Counted from the first letter of the stretch, positions 50,816 through 59,731 are shown. The stretch: 64,000 nucleotides of DNA from Burkholderia sp. SRS-W-2-2016 (GCF_001931485.1 NZ_MSDV01000026.1:124001-188000); one strand, 5' to 3'. Translations and numbers: made by a program. The notes: a model not told the origin generated them from the letters alone.

Positions 50816-53800
50816 TCAGTCACCTTTTTGCGGCGCGGACGGCGCCTCGCTCGACGTGCCCGGCCCGGTCGGCAGCGGCGCGTCGTGCGCCGCGCCGCCC
50901 GGGGCCTGCTGGTCCGGCTTCTTCTTGCCGCTCGAACGCGACGACATCGTTTCGAGCAGGTAGTAGAACATCGGGATGAAGAACACCGCGATCGCGGTCG
51001 CACCGAGCATCCCGCCGATCACGCCGGTACCGATCGAATGACGGCTGTTGGCCGACGCGCCGGTTGCGATCGCGAGCGGCACGCAGCCGAGAATGAACGC
51101 GAGCGAGGTCATCACGATCGGGCGCAGCCGTTCCTCGGCGGCGGTCATCGTCGCGTCGAGCACCGACGCGCCGCCCTCGCGATTGAGCACCGCGAACTCG
51201 AAGATCAGGATCGCGTTCTTCGCGGCGAGCGCGACCAGCATCGTCAGGCCGATCTGGAAGTACACGTCGTTGCTCAGGCCGCGCAGCAGGATGGCGAGCA
51301 GCGCGCCGAACAGCGCGAACGGCACCGCCATCAGCACGCCGATCGGCAGCGTCCACTTCTCGTACTGCGCGGCGAGGATCAGGAACACCATCACGAGGCC
51401 GAACACGAACACGATGCCCGAGGTGCCGCCCGACTGCCGCTCTTCGAACGCTTCGCCGCTCCACGCGACGTCGTAGCCTTCCGGCATCTGCGTGGCGATC
51501 TCCTCCAGCGCCGAGATCACCTGCCCGGAGCTGAAGCCCGGCGCCGCGTTCGCGGTGACCTTGATGGCCGGGAAGTTGTTAAAGCGCGTGACGAGATCCG
51601 GCCCGGTCACCCAGTGGTAACTCGCGACCGCTTTGATCGGCACCATCGTGCCGGTGCGGCTGCGCACGAAGATCTGGTCGAGATCGTCGGGCTTGAGCCG
51701 GTATGACGGCTCGGCTTGCAGAATCACCTGCCACAGCCGGCTCGAACGGTTGAACTGCGATACGTACAGCGAACCGAACATCGTCTGCATCGCGCTGTAC
51801 ACGTCTTCGACCGGCACGCCGAGCGTCTCGGCCTTGTCGCGGTCCACGTCGACCAGCAGTTGCCGCGACGACGCGTTGAACGTCGACGTGACGCCGGTCA
51901 GCTCGCGCCGCGCGCGCGCCTTCCCGACGAACTGCTGCGACACCTCCGCGAGTTGCGCGATGGTCGCGTCGCCCTTGCTCTGGATCCACACTTCGGTGCC
52001 GCCGGTCGTACCGAGACCCGGAATGGACGGCGGATTGACCGGCAGCACGATCGCCTGCGGCAGATTCGCGAAGTAGCGGTACGCGTCGAGCAGCACGCTG
52101 CGGGCGTTCTGCGTTCTGGCGTTTGCACGCGTATAACGCTCGTCGAAACTCTTCAGGCCAACGAAGAAAGTACTCGAATTGTTCTTGTTCTGACTGTCGA
52201 GCAGGCTGAAGCCGTCGACCGTCGCGATACTGCCGACCGCGTCCTGCTTCATGAAGTAGTCGGTCACCAGTTGCGATACCTCGCCGGTGCGATCCAGGCT
52301 CGCCGCATCCGGCATGATCACCGCGCCGAGCAGATAGCCCTGGTCCTCGGGCGGCAGGAACGCCGACGGAATGTGTTTCACCATCACGACCGCCAGCGCG
52401 ATCATCGCGACGAAGAACACCAGCGCCATGATGCAGCGCTTGATGATCAGCCGGACCGCGCGCGTATAGCCGGCCGTCATCCGGTTGAAAGTATTGTCGA
52501 ACCAGCGGAAAAAGCCCTTTTTCTCGTGGTGTGTGCTCTTCAGCAGAATCGCCGCGAGCGCCGGCGACAACGTCAGCGCGACGATGCCGGACAGCACCAC
52601 CGAAATCGCAATCGTGATAGCGAACTGCTTGTACATCTGCCCGGTAATGCCGCCGAGAAACGCGACCGGCACGAACACCGCGCACAACACCAGCACGATC
52701 GCGACCACCGGTCCGGCCACCTCGTCCATCGCCTGTTTGGCCGCTTCTTTCGGACTGAGCTTGTGCACCGTCATATTGCGCTCGACGTTCTCGATCACGA
52801 CGATCGCATCGTCCACCACGATACCGATCGCGAGCACCATCCCGAATAACGTCAGCATGTTGATCGAGAAGCCGAGCGGCAGCATGAACATGCAGGTGCC
52901 GACGATCGACACCGGCACCGCGATGATCGGAATCAGCGTCGCGCGCAGGCTTTGCAGGAACACGAACACGACGATCACGACCAGCACCAGCGCTTCGAAG
53001 AACGTATGAATCACGTCGGAGATCGACGCCCGGGTGAACTCGGTCGTATCCATCGCGATCTCGTAGGTGAGCCCTTCCGGAAACGACTTCTTCATCTCCT
53101 CGAGGGTCTTGCGCACCTGCTTGGACACTTCGAGCGCATTGGCGCCCGGCTGCTGATACACCGCCATCACGGTAGCCGGCTTGCCCTGGAAGCGGCTGCG
53201 GATCGAGTAATCCTTCTGCCCGAGTTCGGCGCGGCCGATGTCCTTCAGACGCACGATCGCCGCGCCGCCGCTCGCCGCGCGCACGATGATGTTGTCGAAC
53301 TGCGACGGCTCGGTCAGGCGGCCGGTGGTCGTCACCGCGAACGACTGCTGGACCGCGTTGCCGGTCGGCGACTGGCCGATGCTGCCCACCGCGAACTGCT
53401 GGTTCTGGTTCGCGACCACGTTCTGCACGTCGGCCGCGGTCACGCCGAGCTGCGCCATCCGGTCGGGTTTCAACCATATTCGCATTGCGTAATCGGGAGT
53501 ACCGAAGATGCTCGACTGGTTCGCGCCCGGAATCCGCTTGATCGCGTCGAGCACGTAGATGTTCGCGAAGTTGGCGATATAGGTCGAGTCGTAGCGGTCG
53601 GTCGGCGAATAGATCGCGATCACCATCATGAATGCCGACGACTTCTTCTGCACCTGAATGCCCTGCGACTGCACCGATTGCGGCAGTTGCGGCAACGCGA
53701 GATTGACGCGGTTCTGCACGTCGACCTGGGCCAGTTCGGGGTTGGTGCCGATGTTGAAGAACACGTTGATCGTCAGATTGCCGGTCGACGAACTCGACGA

Positions 53801-54043
53801 GTTCATGTAGATCATGTTGTCCGCGCCGTTCACCTGCTGCTCGATCGGCGCGGCGACGTTGTTCGCGACGACCTCCGCGTTGGCGCCCGGGTAGGTCGCC
53901 GAGATCGTGATTTGCGGCGGCGTGATGTCCGGGTACTGCGCGATCGGCAGCGCGAACATCGCGAGCGCGCCGCCGAGCGTGATGACGATCGAGATCACCG
54001 ACGCGAAGATCGGCCGATCGATGCAGTAGCGGGAGATATTCAT
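50816..54043 (-). CDS. RND multidrug efflux pump, inner-membrane component
   Basis: A 1075-residue AcrB/MexB-type proton-driven drug exporter (HAE-1 subfamily). The N terminus is MNISRYCIDRPIFASVISI. Twelve transmembrane helices with two large periplasmic loops are in the standard places. The proton-relay acidic pair is in GIVVDDAIVVIENVERN near residue 410. The C terminus has a hydrophilic tail of about 40 residues. GGGGAG precedes the start. It is the second gene of the operon, between adaptor and outer-membrane channel. Substrates are not predictable. Confidence 0.96.
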   Translation of the reverse strand: MNISRYCIDRPIFASVISIVITLGGALAMFALPIAQYPDITPPQITISATYPGANAEVVANNVAAPIEQQVNGADNMIYMNSSSSSTGNLTINVFFNIGTNPELAQVDVQNRVNLALPQLPQSVQSQGIQVQKKSSAFMMVIAIYSPTDRYDSTYIANFANIYVLDAIKRIPGANQSSIFGTPDYAMRIWLKPDRMAQLGVTAADVQNVVANQNQQFAVGSIGQSPTGNAVQQSFAVTTTGRLTEPSQFDNIIVRAASGGAAIVRLKDIGRAELGQKDYSIRSRFQGKPATVMAVYQQPGANALEVSKQVRKTLEEMKKSFPEGLTYEIAMDTTEFTRASISDVIHTFFEALVLVVIVVFVFLQSLRATLIPIIAVPVSIVGTCMFMLPLGFSINMLTLFGMVLAIGIVVDDAIVVIENVERNMTVHKLSPKEAAKQAMDEVAGPVVAIVLVLCAVFVPVAFLGGITGQMYKQFAITIAISVVLSGIVALTLSPALAAILLKSTHHEKKGFFRWFDNTFNRMTAGYTRAVRLIIKRCIMALVFFVAMIALAVVMVKHIPSAFLPPEDQGYLLGAVIMPDAASLDRTGEVSQLVTDYFMKQDAVGSIATVDGFSLLDSQNKNNSSTFFVGLKSFDERYTRANARTQNARSVLLDAYRYFANLPQAIVLPVNPPSIPGLGTTGGTEVWIQSKGDATIAQLAEVSQQFVGKARARRELTGVTSTFNASSRQLLVDVDRDKAETLGVPVEDVYSAMQTMFGSLYVSQFNRSSRLWQVILQAEPSYRLKPDDLDQIFVRSRTGTMVPIKAVASYHWVTGPDLVTRFNNFPAIKVTANAAPGFSSGQVISALEEIATQMPEGYDVAWSGEAFEERQSGGTSGIVFVFGLVMVFLILAAQYEKWTLPIGVLMAVPFALFGALLAILLRGLSNDVYFQIGLTMLVALAAKNAILIFEFAVLNREGGASVLDATMTAAEERLRPIVMTSLAFILGCVPLAIATGASANSRHSIGTGVIGGMLGATAIAVFFIPMFYYLLETMSSRSSGKKKPDQQAPGGAAHDAPLPTGPGTSSEAPSAPQKGD

Positions 54044-54058
54044 ATCGGCCGCTCCCCT

Positions 54059-55360
54059 TTATTCGGCCGTGCCGACGCCGGAGGCGGCCGGCGCCGCCGT
54101 GCTTTGCGACGCCGCGGCCGTCGCGGCCGTGGTTTGCGGATTCGCCGCCGCGGTCTTGATGATCTTCAGCTGCGCATCCGGAGTCACGCGCAGCGCGCCG
54201 TCCACCACGATGCGCTCGCCCGGCTTCAGCCCGTCATAGACGAACCACTGTTCCGCGCGCCAGTCGCCAACTTCGACGACCCGCTGATGCGCTTTGCCCT
54301 GATCGTCGACGACCCACACGAAGTGACTCTTCGCGCCCTGCAGCACCGCGCGCTGCGGCACCAGCGTCGCATTCGGACGGATCGCGCCGGAGATGCGCGC
54401 GCGCACGAACTGGCCGGGGCGCAGCACGCCTTTCGGGTTGTCGAACACCGCCCGCACGAGGAAGGTGCCGGTTTCGGTGTTAAAGGCCGGATTCGCGAAG
54501 TCGATATGGCCGACCTCCGCGAAGGTGGTGCCGTCGGCGAGCACCAGATGGACGACGAAATCGTTGCGCGGCGGGAAGCGCAGCTGACCGTCGGCGATCT
54601 GGTCGCGATAGCGAAGCATTTCGTTTTCCGAAATACTGAAGTTCACCCACATCGGATCGAGCTGGTACACGTAGGTCAGGAGGCCGTTGGTGGTGGCCGC
54701 CACATAGCTGCCGTCCTGCTGGCGCGCAAAGCTCGACAGCCCGGTGAGCGGCGACTTGATCGTCGTATAGCCGAGGTTCAGCAGCGCGGTATCGACTTCC
54801 CCTTGCGCGGCGATCACCGCGGCCGCGCTCTGCTTCTCGTTGCCGATCGCGTCGTCGAGATCCTTCTTGCTCAATGCGTTCATCGCGGCGAGCGGCTGGA
54901 CCCGCGCGAGGTTGGCCTTGGCCACTTCGTGGCGCGCCTGCTGCTGGGCCAACTGGCCGCGCGCGGTGCGCAGCGCGGCTTCGAACGGCTTGCTGTCCAT
55001 CTGGAACAGCGTCTGGCCGGTCTTGACCATCTGCCCTTCGGTGTACGTGCGCTTGTCGAGAAAGCCGTCGACGCGCGAGCGGATCTCGACTTCGCGCGAG
55101 CTCTGCGTTTGCGCGGTGAATTCGAAATCGACCGGCGTGTCCTGGCGCGCGACCGTCATCACGGTGACTTCCGGCGCGGCCGCCTGCGGCGGCGGCGGTG
55201 CTTTCTTGCAGGCGCCCAGCAGCGCGAACGCGACGAGCGCGAGCAACCAGCCGCACGACCCCGACCTACGCCGCGACGCGATGCGCGGCGGCCACTGCGC
55301 CGACATGCGCGTCGCGGCGACGCCGGCCAAACTCGCGAGACAAACCGGTGGTGCTCTCAT
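54059..55360 (-). CDS. RND efflux periplasmic adaptor lipoprotein
   Basis: A 433-residue membrane-fusion protein linking the RND pump to its outer-membrane channel. The lipobox is LLGAC at Cys51, after an unusually long N-terminal region; an internal Met at residue 19 would give a more ordinary signal. The domains follow the AcrA order: lipoyl halves with SREVEIRSRVDGFLDKRTY, a coiled-coil hairpin, a beta-barrel and a membrane-proximal domain, with an Ala/Thr-rich tail. GGGAG precedes ATG 55360. First gene of the six-gene RND-Pqi operon; palindromic site F lies 177 bp upstream. Confidence 0.93.
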   Translation of the reverse strand: MRAPPVCLASLAGVAATRMSAQWPPRIASRRRSGSCGWLLALVAFALLGACKKAPPPPQAAAPEVTVMTVARQDTPVDFEFTAQTQSSREVEIRSRVDGFLDKRTYTEGQMVKTGQTLFQMDSKPFEAALRTARGQLAQQQARHEVAKANLARVQPLAAMNALSKKDLDDAIGNEKQSAAAVIAAQGEVDTALLNLGYTTIKSPLTGLSSFARQQDGSYVAATTNGLLTYVYQLDPMWVNFSISENEMLRYRDQIADGQLRFPPRNDFVVHLVLADGTTFAEVGHIDFANPAFNTETGTFLVRAVFDNPKGVLRPGQFVRARISGAIRPNATLVPQRAVLQGAKSHFVWVVDDQGKAHQRVVEVGDWRAEQWFVYDGLKPGERIVVDGALRVTPDAQLKIIKTAAANPQTTAATAAASQSTAAPAASGVGTAE

Positions 55361-55531
55361 CGTGCGCTCCCGCCTGGTCCTTGCACGTTGCCGAGCGGCG
55401 CGCCATCGACGGCGCGCGCGCGAACCTCGCCGCGCATCGGTGCGAGGCGTGCGCTCATCCATTGCGACGTGCGCGCTCTCCCGTTCGATGCGTCGGCAGG
55501 ATTCAGTGTGGTAGTTCGGAAATATCGCGAC

Positions 55532-55551
55532 AATGGGACCTTGGTCTCATA
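55532..55551. promoter_or_regulatory. Palindromic site F (core GACCTTGGTC at 55537-55546)
   Basis: A copy of the dispersed palindrome in the gap between the response-regulator stop and the adaptor start, with flanks CAATG and TCATA. The core lies 177 bp upstream of the adaptor gene, the greatest distance among the plausible sites. Confidence 0.65.
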
Positions 55552-55562
55552 TCGCGCGAGTG

Positions 55563-55952
55563 TCACGGTCCGGGCTGCGGACCGGCGATCGCCATCTCGA
55601 CGGCCTTGAACAGGATCGCGCTGTTGAACGGCTTGCGCAGATACGCGGCGGCGCCGGACGCAAGCGCGGCCTGCCGTACGGCGAGATCGTCGTAGGCGCT
55701 AATCATGATCACGGGTACGCCGAGCAACGTGAGTTGGCGTTGGACCTCGAGGCCGTTGACTCCGGGCATCTGCACGTCGACGATCACACACGCGGGGCGA
55801 TATGACGGAATTGCCGAAAGCGTATTCAGAAACTCGTCACCGCTAGCGAACGTCTCTGCTCTGATACCTTCGGAATGCAACAAGCGCTTGATAGCCCGAC
55901 ATACCGACACGTCGTCATCGACCACCGCAACGATTTGGTTCGGATTGACCAT
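55563..55952 (-). CDS. Single-domain response regulator (receiver only)
   Basis: A 129-residue CheY-like receiver with no output domain. The acidic pocket is Asp12-Asp13 (VVDDDVSV), the phosphoacceptor Asp59 (IVDVQMPG), the switch residue Ser85 and the conserved Lys107 (LRKPF). The sequence is close in style to FixJ receivers. The start at 55952 has a poor ribosome site, so an upstream in-frame start cannot be excluded. It stands between the FixJ-type regulator and the RND-Pqi operon on the same strand, with palindromic sites G upstream and F downstream. It may act as a phosphate sink or intermediate for the neighbouring kinase. Confidence 0.85.
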   Translation of the reverse strand: MVNPNQIVAVVDDDVSVCRAIKRLLHSEGIRAETFASGDEFLNTLSAIPSYRPACVIVDVQMPGVNGLEVQRQLTLLGVPVIMISAYDDLAVRQAALASGAAAYLRKPFNSAILFKAVEMAIAGPQPGP

Positions 55953-56029
55953 AATGCGGCGCGAGCGCGCGAATGTTCCGCCAGGTAGATCGTCGAAGAC
56001 CCAGCGTAACTGTTGAAAGCTCTCCGTGA

Positions 56030-56049
56030 TATAGGACTTTGGTCCACCA
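56030..56049. promoter_or_regulatory. Palindromic site G (core GACTTTGGTC at 56035-56044)
   Basis: A copy of the dispersed palindrome with one core change (GACT instead of GACC), flanked by ATATAG and CCACC. The core begins 83 bp upstream of the single-domain response-regulator start, so it is a candidate operator for that gene and possibly part of a feedback loop. Confidence 0.55.
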
Positions 56050-56120
56050 GGAGCGGTAGAGCGACGCGCGCGACGGCGGCGCCGCAACCCTGCCCGGCCA
56101 CGCGCCGGGCCCCTCGTCCA

Positions 56121-56747
56121 TCATTCTTCGTCGGTCGCGCAGGCGCGCGCCTTGGTCACCAGCTGAACGAGTTCGACGATGGTTTTCGCCTTCATTTTTT
56201 CCATCACCCGCGCGCGGTGAATCTTGATCGTTTTTTCGGCCGCGCCCAGGTCGCTGGCGACCTGCTTGTTCAGCCGGCCGGTCACGACGAGGTCCATCAC
56301 CTCGCGCTCGCGGCGCGTCAGATGGCTGATGCGCTCCTCGATTTCCGCGCGTTCGTGGCGCCGTTCGCTTTCGATGCACGCACGCTTGAGCGCGCGCTCG
56401 ACCGCCGCGAGCAGTTGCGCTTCGGCGACCGGCTTGGGCAGGAAGTCGAGCGCGCCGCCTTTCATCGCCTCGACGCTCGAGCTGACGTCGCCGTGGCCGG
56501 TCAGAAACACGATCGGCAGCAGGCGCGCGAGCTTTTGCTGCACCTCCAGTCCGGTCATGCCCGGCATCTGCAGATCGAGCACGACGCAGGCCGGCTGGCT
56601 CGCCAGATCGGCACGCTCCAGCAACGCATGCGGACAGTCCAGAGACTCGACGTTATAGCCCGACGCGCGCAGCAAACGCGCGAGCGCGGCGCGCACGCTA
56701 TCGTCGTCGTCGACGACAAAGACCCGGCTGGCACTCTGGTTCGTCAT
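56121..56747 (-). CDS. FixJ-family response regulator
   Basis: A 208-residue two-component regulator. The receiver (residues 6-120) has Asp13-Asp15, phosphoacceptor Asp58 (VVLDLQMPG), Thr83 and Lys105 (LPKPV). The LuxR-type helix-turn-helix (residues 138-200) reads ISHLTRREREVMDLVVTGRLNKQVASDLG as landmark, followed by EKTIKIHRARVMEKM, typical of FixJ/TodT/StyR regulators. The start overlaps the stop of the histidine-kinase gene by four bases, so it is the cognate partner. I infer, without proof, that it binds the dispersed GACC(A/T)(A/T)GGTC sites, which cluster around it. Confidence 0.93.
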   Translation of the reverse strand: MTNQSASRVFVVDDDDSVRAALARLLRASGYNVESLDCPHALLERADLASQPACVVLDLQMPGMTGLEVQQKLARLLPIVFLTGHGDVSSSVEAMKGGALDFLPKPVAEAQLLAAVERALKRACIESERRHERAEIEERISHLTRREREVMDLVVTGRLNKQVASDLGAAEKTIKIHRARVMEKMKAKTIVELVQLVTKARACATDEE

Positions 56748-58219
56748 GCGCGCAACTCGCCAGGCTGACGGCCGCCGCGGCTGAGCGGCAGCGTAAGGTG
56801 AAACGACGCGCCGCGGTCGTCGTTGTTCTCGGCCCACAGCCGGCCCTGGTGAGCGGTCGCGATCGTGCGGCTGATCGACAGTCCGAGACCGAGCCCTTGC
56901 GGCTTGGTGGTGAAGAAAGGCCGGAAAATCTTGTCCATGTTGTCGACGGTCAGACCTTGCCCCCGGTCTTTCACCGTGATCCGCACATGGCCGTCCGGCT
57001 CTTCGCGCACGATCGTTTCGACCAGCCGGTCGGCGGGCGCGCAATCCTTGACCGCATCGAACGCGTTCAGCAGCAGGTTCAGCACCACCTGTTGCAACTG
57101 CACGCGATCGCCGCAGACCAACGCAAGGTTGTCGGCGATATCGAAGCGCGTGCGCACCTCGCGGGTCAGCGCGTCGCTGTGCACGAGCAGCGCGATGTCG
57201 CGCACCACGCTGCCGAGGTCCAGCAGCTGCAATTCCACATCGCCTTTGCGCACCAGCGCGCGGATTTTCTGGATCACGTCGTTCGCACGGCAGTTGTCGC
57301 TGACGATATCTTCGAGCGCCTCGCGCAGTTCCACCAGATTGACGTTTTCCGAATCGACGAATTTCTTCGCCGCCTGCGCGTTGAACAGGATCGCGGTGAG
57401 CGGCTGCTTCAACTCGTGCGCGAGCGACCCGGCAAGTTCGCCCAACGACGACGCGCGCGCCAGATGTTCGAGTTCCTTAGGATTGCGGCCGAATTCCGGG
57501 CACTTGCTCCAGTCCGAAATCGCGGTGATCTGCAACAGCTGGTTCGAGATGCGGCAATGGCTGGTTTCCGCTTCGGCCGGAAAACTGACGCCGTCGCGAC
57601 GCCGCGCGATCAGCGTCTGCGCGGTCGCGCCGGCGGTCGCCCCAGGCGTCGCGCCTTGAGCCGCCTGATTGCCCGCGCCGCGCGCGGCGCCGGCCGGATT
57701 GGCGGCGGACTGGCCGCTGCCCGGAAACAGCATCGCGGTGGATGCGCCGATCAGTTCTTCGCACGTATAGCCGAATAGCTGCGCCGCTCTCTCATTGGCG
57801 AACACGATCCTGTCGAACTGATCCGCGGTGACGATCGGCACCGGCAGCATGTTCAGCGTTTCACCCAGCCGGGTCTTCGCATTGAGCATCTGCCGCGCAA
57901 GCGGGTCGCGACCGCTGTGCCGCCACGGCCGGCAGGCCGCTGCCGCGTACCTCAGCCAGCCCGATGCCGGCGCGGGCTGCGTGCCGGCCACCGACGCGCT
58001 AGCCGTCATGCCGGCGGCATGGGACGGGAACGGCGGGCGAAACGGGATGGGAGACGTGAAACTGGAAAAGCTGTGTCCCTGAATCTCGGGAATTCTGGCA
58101 ACACGGGAATCTGCCGCGGAAGGGTTTTTTGCTACACGCCACTGCTGCGCATACAGTGCCGTTAATATCCCCGCCGCCCCCATTGCCAGATGTCTGCCGT
58201 GTACGATCAGATTGATCAT
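56744..58219 (-). CDS. PAS-domain sensor histidine kinase
   Basis: A 491-residue kinase. A short N-terminal hydrophobic stretch (residues 2-25) may anchor it weakly. A PAS domain occupies residues about 118-235 (LNMLPVPIVTADQFDRIVFANERAAQLFGY as landmark) but is split by an Ala/Gly-rich insert at about 168-202. The phosphoacceptor is His268 in SLAHELKQPLTA, and the ATPase domain (about 370-490) has the N box LLNAFDAV and GLGLGLSISRTI. The FixL heme-ligand helix is not recognisable, so the sensed signal is unknown. GGAG precedes the start. It is coupled to the FixJ-type gene. Confidence 0.92.
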   Translation of the reverse strand: MINLIVHGRHLAMGAAGILTALYAQQWRVAKNPSAADSRVARIPEIQGHSFSSFTSPIPFRPPFPSHAAGMTASASVAGTQPAPASGWLRYAAAACRPWRHSGRDPLARQMLNAKTRLGETLNMLPVPIVTADQFDRIVFANERAAQLFGYTCEELIGASTAMLFPGSGQSAANPAGAARGAGNQAAQGATPGATAGATAQTLIARRRDGVSFPAEAETSHCRISNQLLQITAISDWSKCPEFGRNPKELEHLARASSLGELAGSLAHELKQPLTAILFNAQAAKKFVDSENVNLVELREALEDIVSDNCRANDVIQKIRALVRKGDVELQLLDLGSVVRDIALLVHSDALTREVRTRFDIADNLALVCGDRVQLQQVVLNLLLNAFDAVKDCAPADRLVETIVREEPDGHVRITVKDRGQGLTVDNMDKIFRPFFTTKPQGLGLGLSISRTIATAHQGRLWAENNDDRGASFHLTLPLSRGGRQPGELRA

Positions 58220-58680
58220 TCGGTATCTCCGGATTGGCACCACGGATTCTTTATCAGCTGGACTTATCCCTTCTCGAGCGGACCCTCGTATGTCCGCCCC
58301 TTACTTTTTGTCGGTTTGACGATAGCTAGACCAGTATAGGCCATTCGCGAAATGAAATGCTCGGGCTGCATGTATTTTCTGCCGCTGGCGTATACGCGTA
58401 GGAAAAAAATCTATGCAGTTTCCGCCATCCGTAGCACGTTTACGACATAAAGCGCATTGCTGTTTTATATCCATTTAATTATACGGAGCCGATCTGCAAC
58501 GCAAAACGCATAAAATCGCGCAGCCGCGGAGGGTTCCGCGCCACGCGGTGCTCATCGCGCTTCCGGATCGCGCTTCAGGGTCGCGCTTCCACGCCGCGCT
58601 CGCTCACCGTCTTTCTCGTTCCGGATAACGGCTTCGCAATAACCCGGTCCACTAAATTGCCGGGATTTCAGCAAAATAGT
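58220..58680. other. Non-coding region upstream of the kinase gene
   Basis: No convincing gene. The DNA is AT-richer than its surroundings, especially 58400-58520 (GGAAAAAAATC, TTATATCC, TAATTATA), which may contain the kinase promoter on the minus strand. The right end meets an FNR box, which could also act towards the kinase, giving a leader of some 440 bases. Confidence 0.5.
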
Positions 58681-58694
58681 TTGATCACAATCAA
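58681..58694. promoter_or_regulatory. FNR/Anr-type box TTGATCACAATCAA
   Basis: A perfect match to the FNR-family consensus TTGAT(N4)ATCAA, extended to TTTGAT and ATCAAA. It is the only such perfect site I found in the intergenic DNA of the window. On the plus side it faces a possible small RNA ending in an intrinsic terminator; on the minus side it faces the kinase gene. FNR-type proteins activate at such boxes under low oxygen. Confidence 0.65.
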
Positions 58695-58721
58695 ATTGTC
58701 GCGAATTAGCTTATTCAGAAA

Positions 58722-58930
58722 TCGATGGTCGTGGGAGACCGATCGTTTGGCCGCCGTGTAACGAATCCGTTTGAATCCTTTGTAAATAACACAATACGGC
58801 GGCAGGCGATGGCGGAATTGGAAAAGAATTGGCGCTTTTGGACGGGTGACACAACCCGCTCGCATCGAGCGATTCGAGCGAATACAAAAACGCGACGGCG
58901 CCGGTTGCAACCGGCGCCGTATATTTTTGA
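58722..58930 (+). ncRNA. Candidate small RNA between an FNR box and a strong terminator
   Basis: If the FNR box acts as a class II site, transcription would begin roughly 35-45 bases to its right and end at the hairpin at 58895-58920, giving an RNA of about 200 bases. A frame starting at 58809 (MAELEKNWRFW...) runs straight through the terminator and into the antisense of the SYLF gene, so it is unlikely to be coding. The exact 5' end is a guess. The region could instead be only the 3' trailer of the SYLF gene on the other strand. Confidence 0.35.
58895..58920. terminator. Strong bidirectional intrinsic terminator
   Basis: A 26-base perfect palindrome, arms ACGGCGCCGGTTG and CAACCGGCGCCGT, followed by ATATTTTTG on the plus strand and by CGCGTTTTTG on the minus strand. 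It would end the SYLF transcript, 102 bases past its stop, and any plus-strand transcript from the FNR box. Confidence 0.85.
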
Positions 58931-59022
58931 AGCCACCGCGCAATGCGAAGCGCGCAGCCAGAACTCGCCCGAACCGCGTCGTTCGACGCGGCCCCGCGAG
59001 TGGCGCCCGCGAACGCGCGTGG

Positions 59023-59610
59023 CTAGATGTCGAGCCGCGTGACCTTGGTGCCCGCGAGCGACAGATCGGCCATCAGACCGGTATTGGTCAGCACCATCGC
59101 GACCACCTGCGAGGACACCGAGTTCGAGTCGATCACGCCGTTCGCGCCAACCTTCACCAGCGACACCGCGACGTCGCCGCCCACCGACCAGCCCGCCGAA
59201 CTCTGGAATTTATGCAGCGCGTCGGCCGTCATGAACAGGAAGATCACCGCGGTCGACTGCGCGCCCGCCTGAAGTCCGAACGACGCGGCCGCGGTGCTGT
59301 AATAACCGGCGGTCGTGCCGTGAATCCGCAGCGCACCCTCGCCGTATTCGGCGCCGACGATGAACGCGGCTTTCTTCACGTCGGGGAATACCAGCACCCC
59401 TTGCGCTTTATCCACCAGCTCTCTCGAACCCTTCACCGTGCCGAACAGCCGCGACAGCGTACCGTCGACCGCGGCGTCGATCGCCTGCCGTTTCGACGCA
59501 TTGGTCTCCGGGGTCTTGCCGCTTCCCGGCGTCATCGTGCAGCCCGCCAACGCGAGATTCGCGGCAATGGTGGACAACGCGAGGGTTTGCACAAAATTCC
59601 GTCTGTTCAC
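59023..59610 (-). CDS. SYLF-domain lipoprotein (Ysc84-like)
   Basis: A 195-residue exported protein with lipobox LAGC (Cys24) and a SYLF (Ysc84) domain. Landmarks are KAQGVLVFPDVKKAAFIVGAEYGEG near residue 68 and WSVGGDVAVSLVKVGANG near residue 140; members bind lipids or phosphoinositides. The start is GTG at 59610, six bases after GGAGG. Its bacterial role is unknown; a periplasmic or outer-membrane lipid function is likely. It is divergent from PPK2, and two dispersed palindromes (sites H and I) lie between them. Confidence 0.88.
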   Translation of the reverse strand: MNRRNFVQTLALSTIAANLALAGCTMTPGSGKTPETNASKRQAIDAAVDGTLSRLFGTVKGSRELVDKAQGVLVFPDVKKAAFIVGAEYGEGALRIHGTTAGYYSTAAASFGLQAGAQSTAVIFLFMTADALHKFQSSAGWSVGGDVAVSLVKVGANGVIDSNSVSSQVVAMVLTNTGLMADLSLAGTKVTRLDI

Positions 59611-59711
59611 CGTCGACCTCCGTTCTGGTTATGTTGCGACGCCCCGGTGCGTGCGACCGGTGCCGCCAGGCATGTCTGCAGACTCATGATGTCATCGCCC
59701 GCCGTCGCGGC

Positions 59712-59731
59712 CATCGGACCTTGGTCTTACA
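59712..59731. promoter_or_regulatory. Palindromic site H (core GACCTTGGTC at 59717-59726)
   Basis: A copy of the dispersed palindrome, flanked by CATCG and TTACA, 107 bp upstream of the minus-strand SYLF gene. Its centre lies 81 bp from that of site I. Confidence 0.7.

Noticed and set aside
52952..55609. An 885-codon plus-strand frame opposite the RND pump and adaptor
   Set aside because: Arg/His/Asp-rich antisense frame without ribosome site; the opposite strand encodes a textbook RND pump.
56744..58219. Assignment of the kinase as an oxygen-sensing FixL
   Set aside because: The PAS domain lacks a recognisable heme-ligand helix and is interrupted by an Ala/Gly-rich insert; only the regulator is clearly FixJ-type.
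58668..58943. A 91-codon minus-strand frame downstream of the SYLF gene
   Set aside because: It runs through the strong terminator and across the FNR box, is basic, and has no ribosome site.
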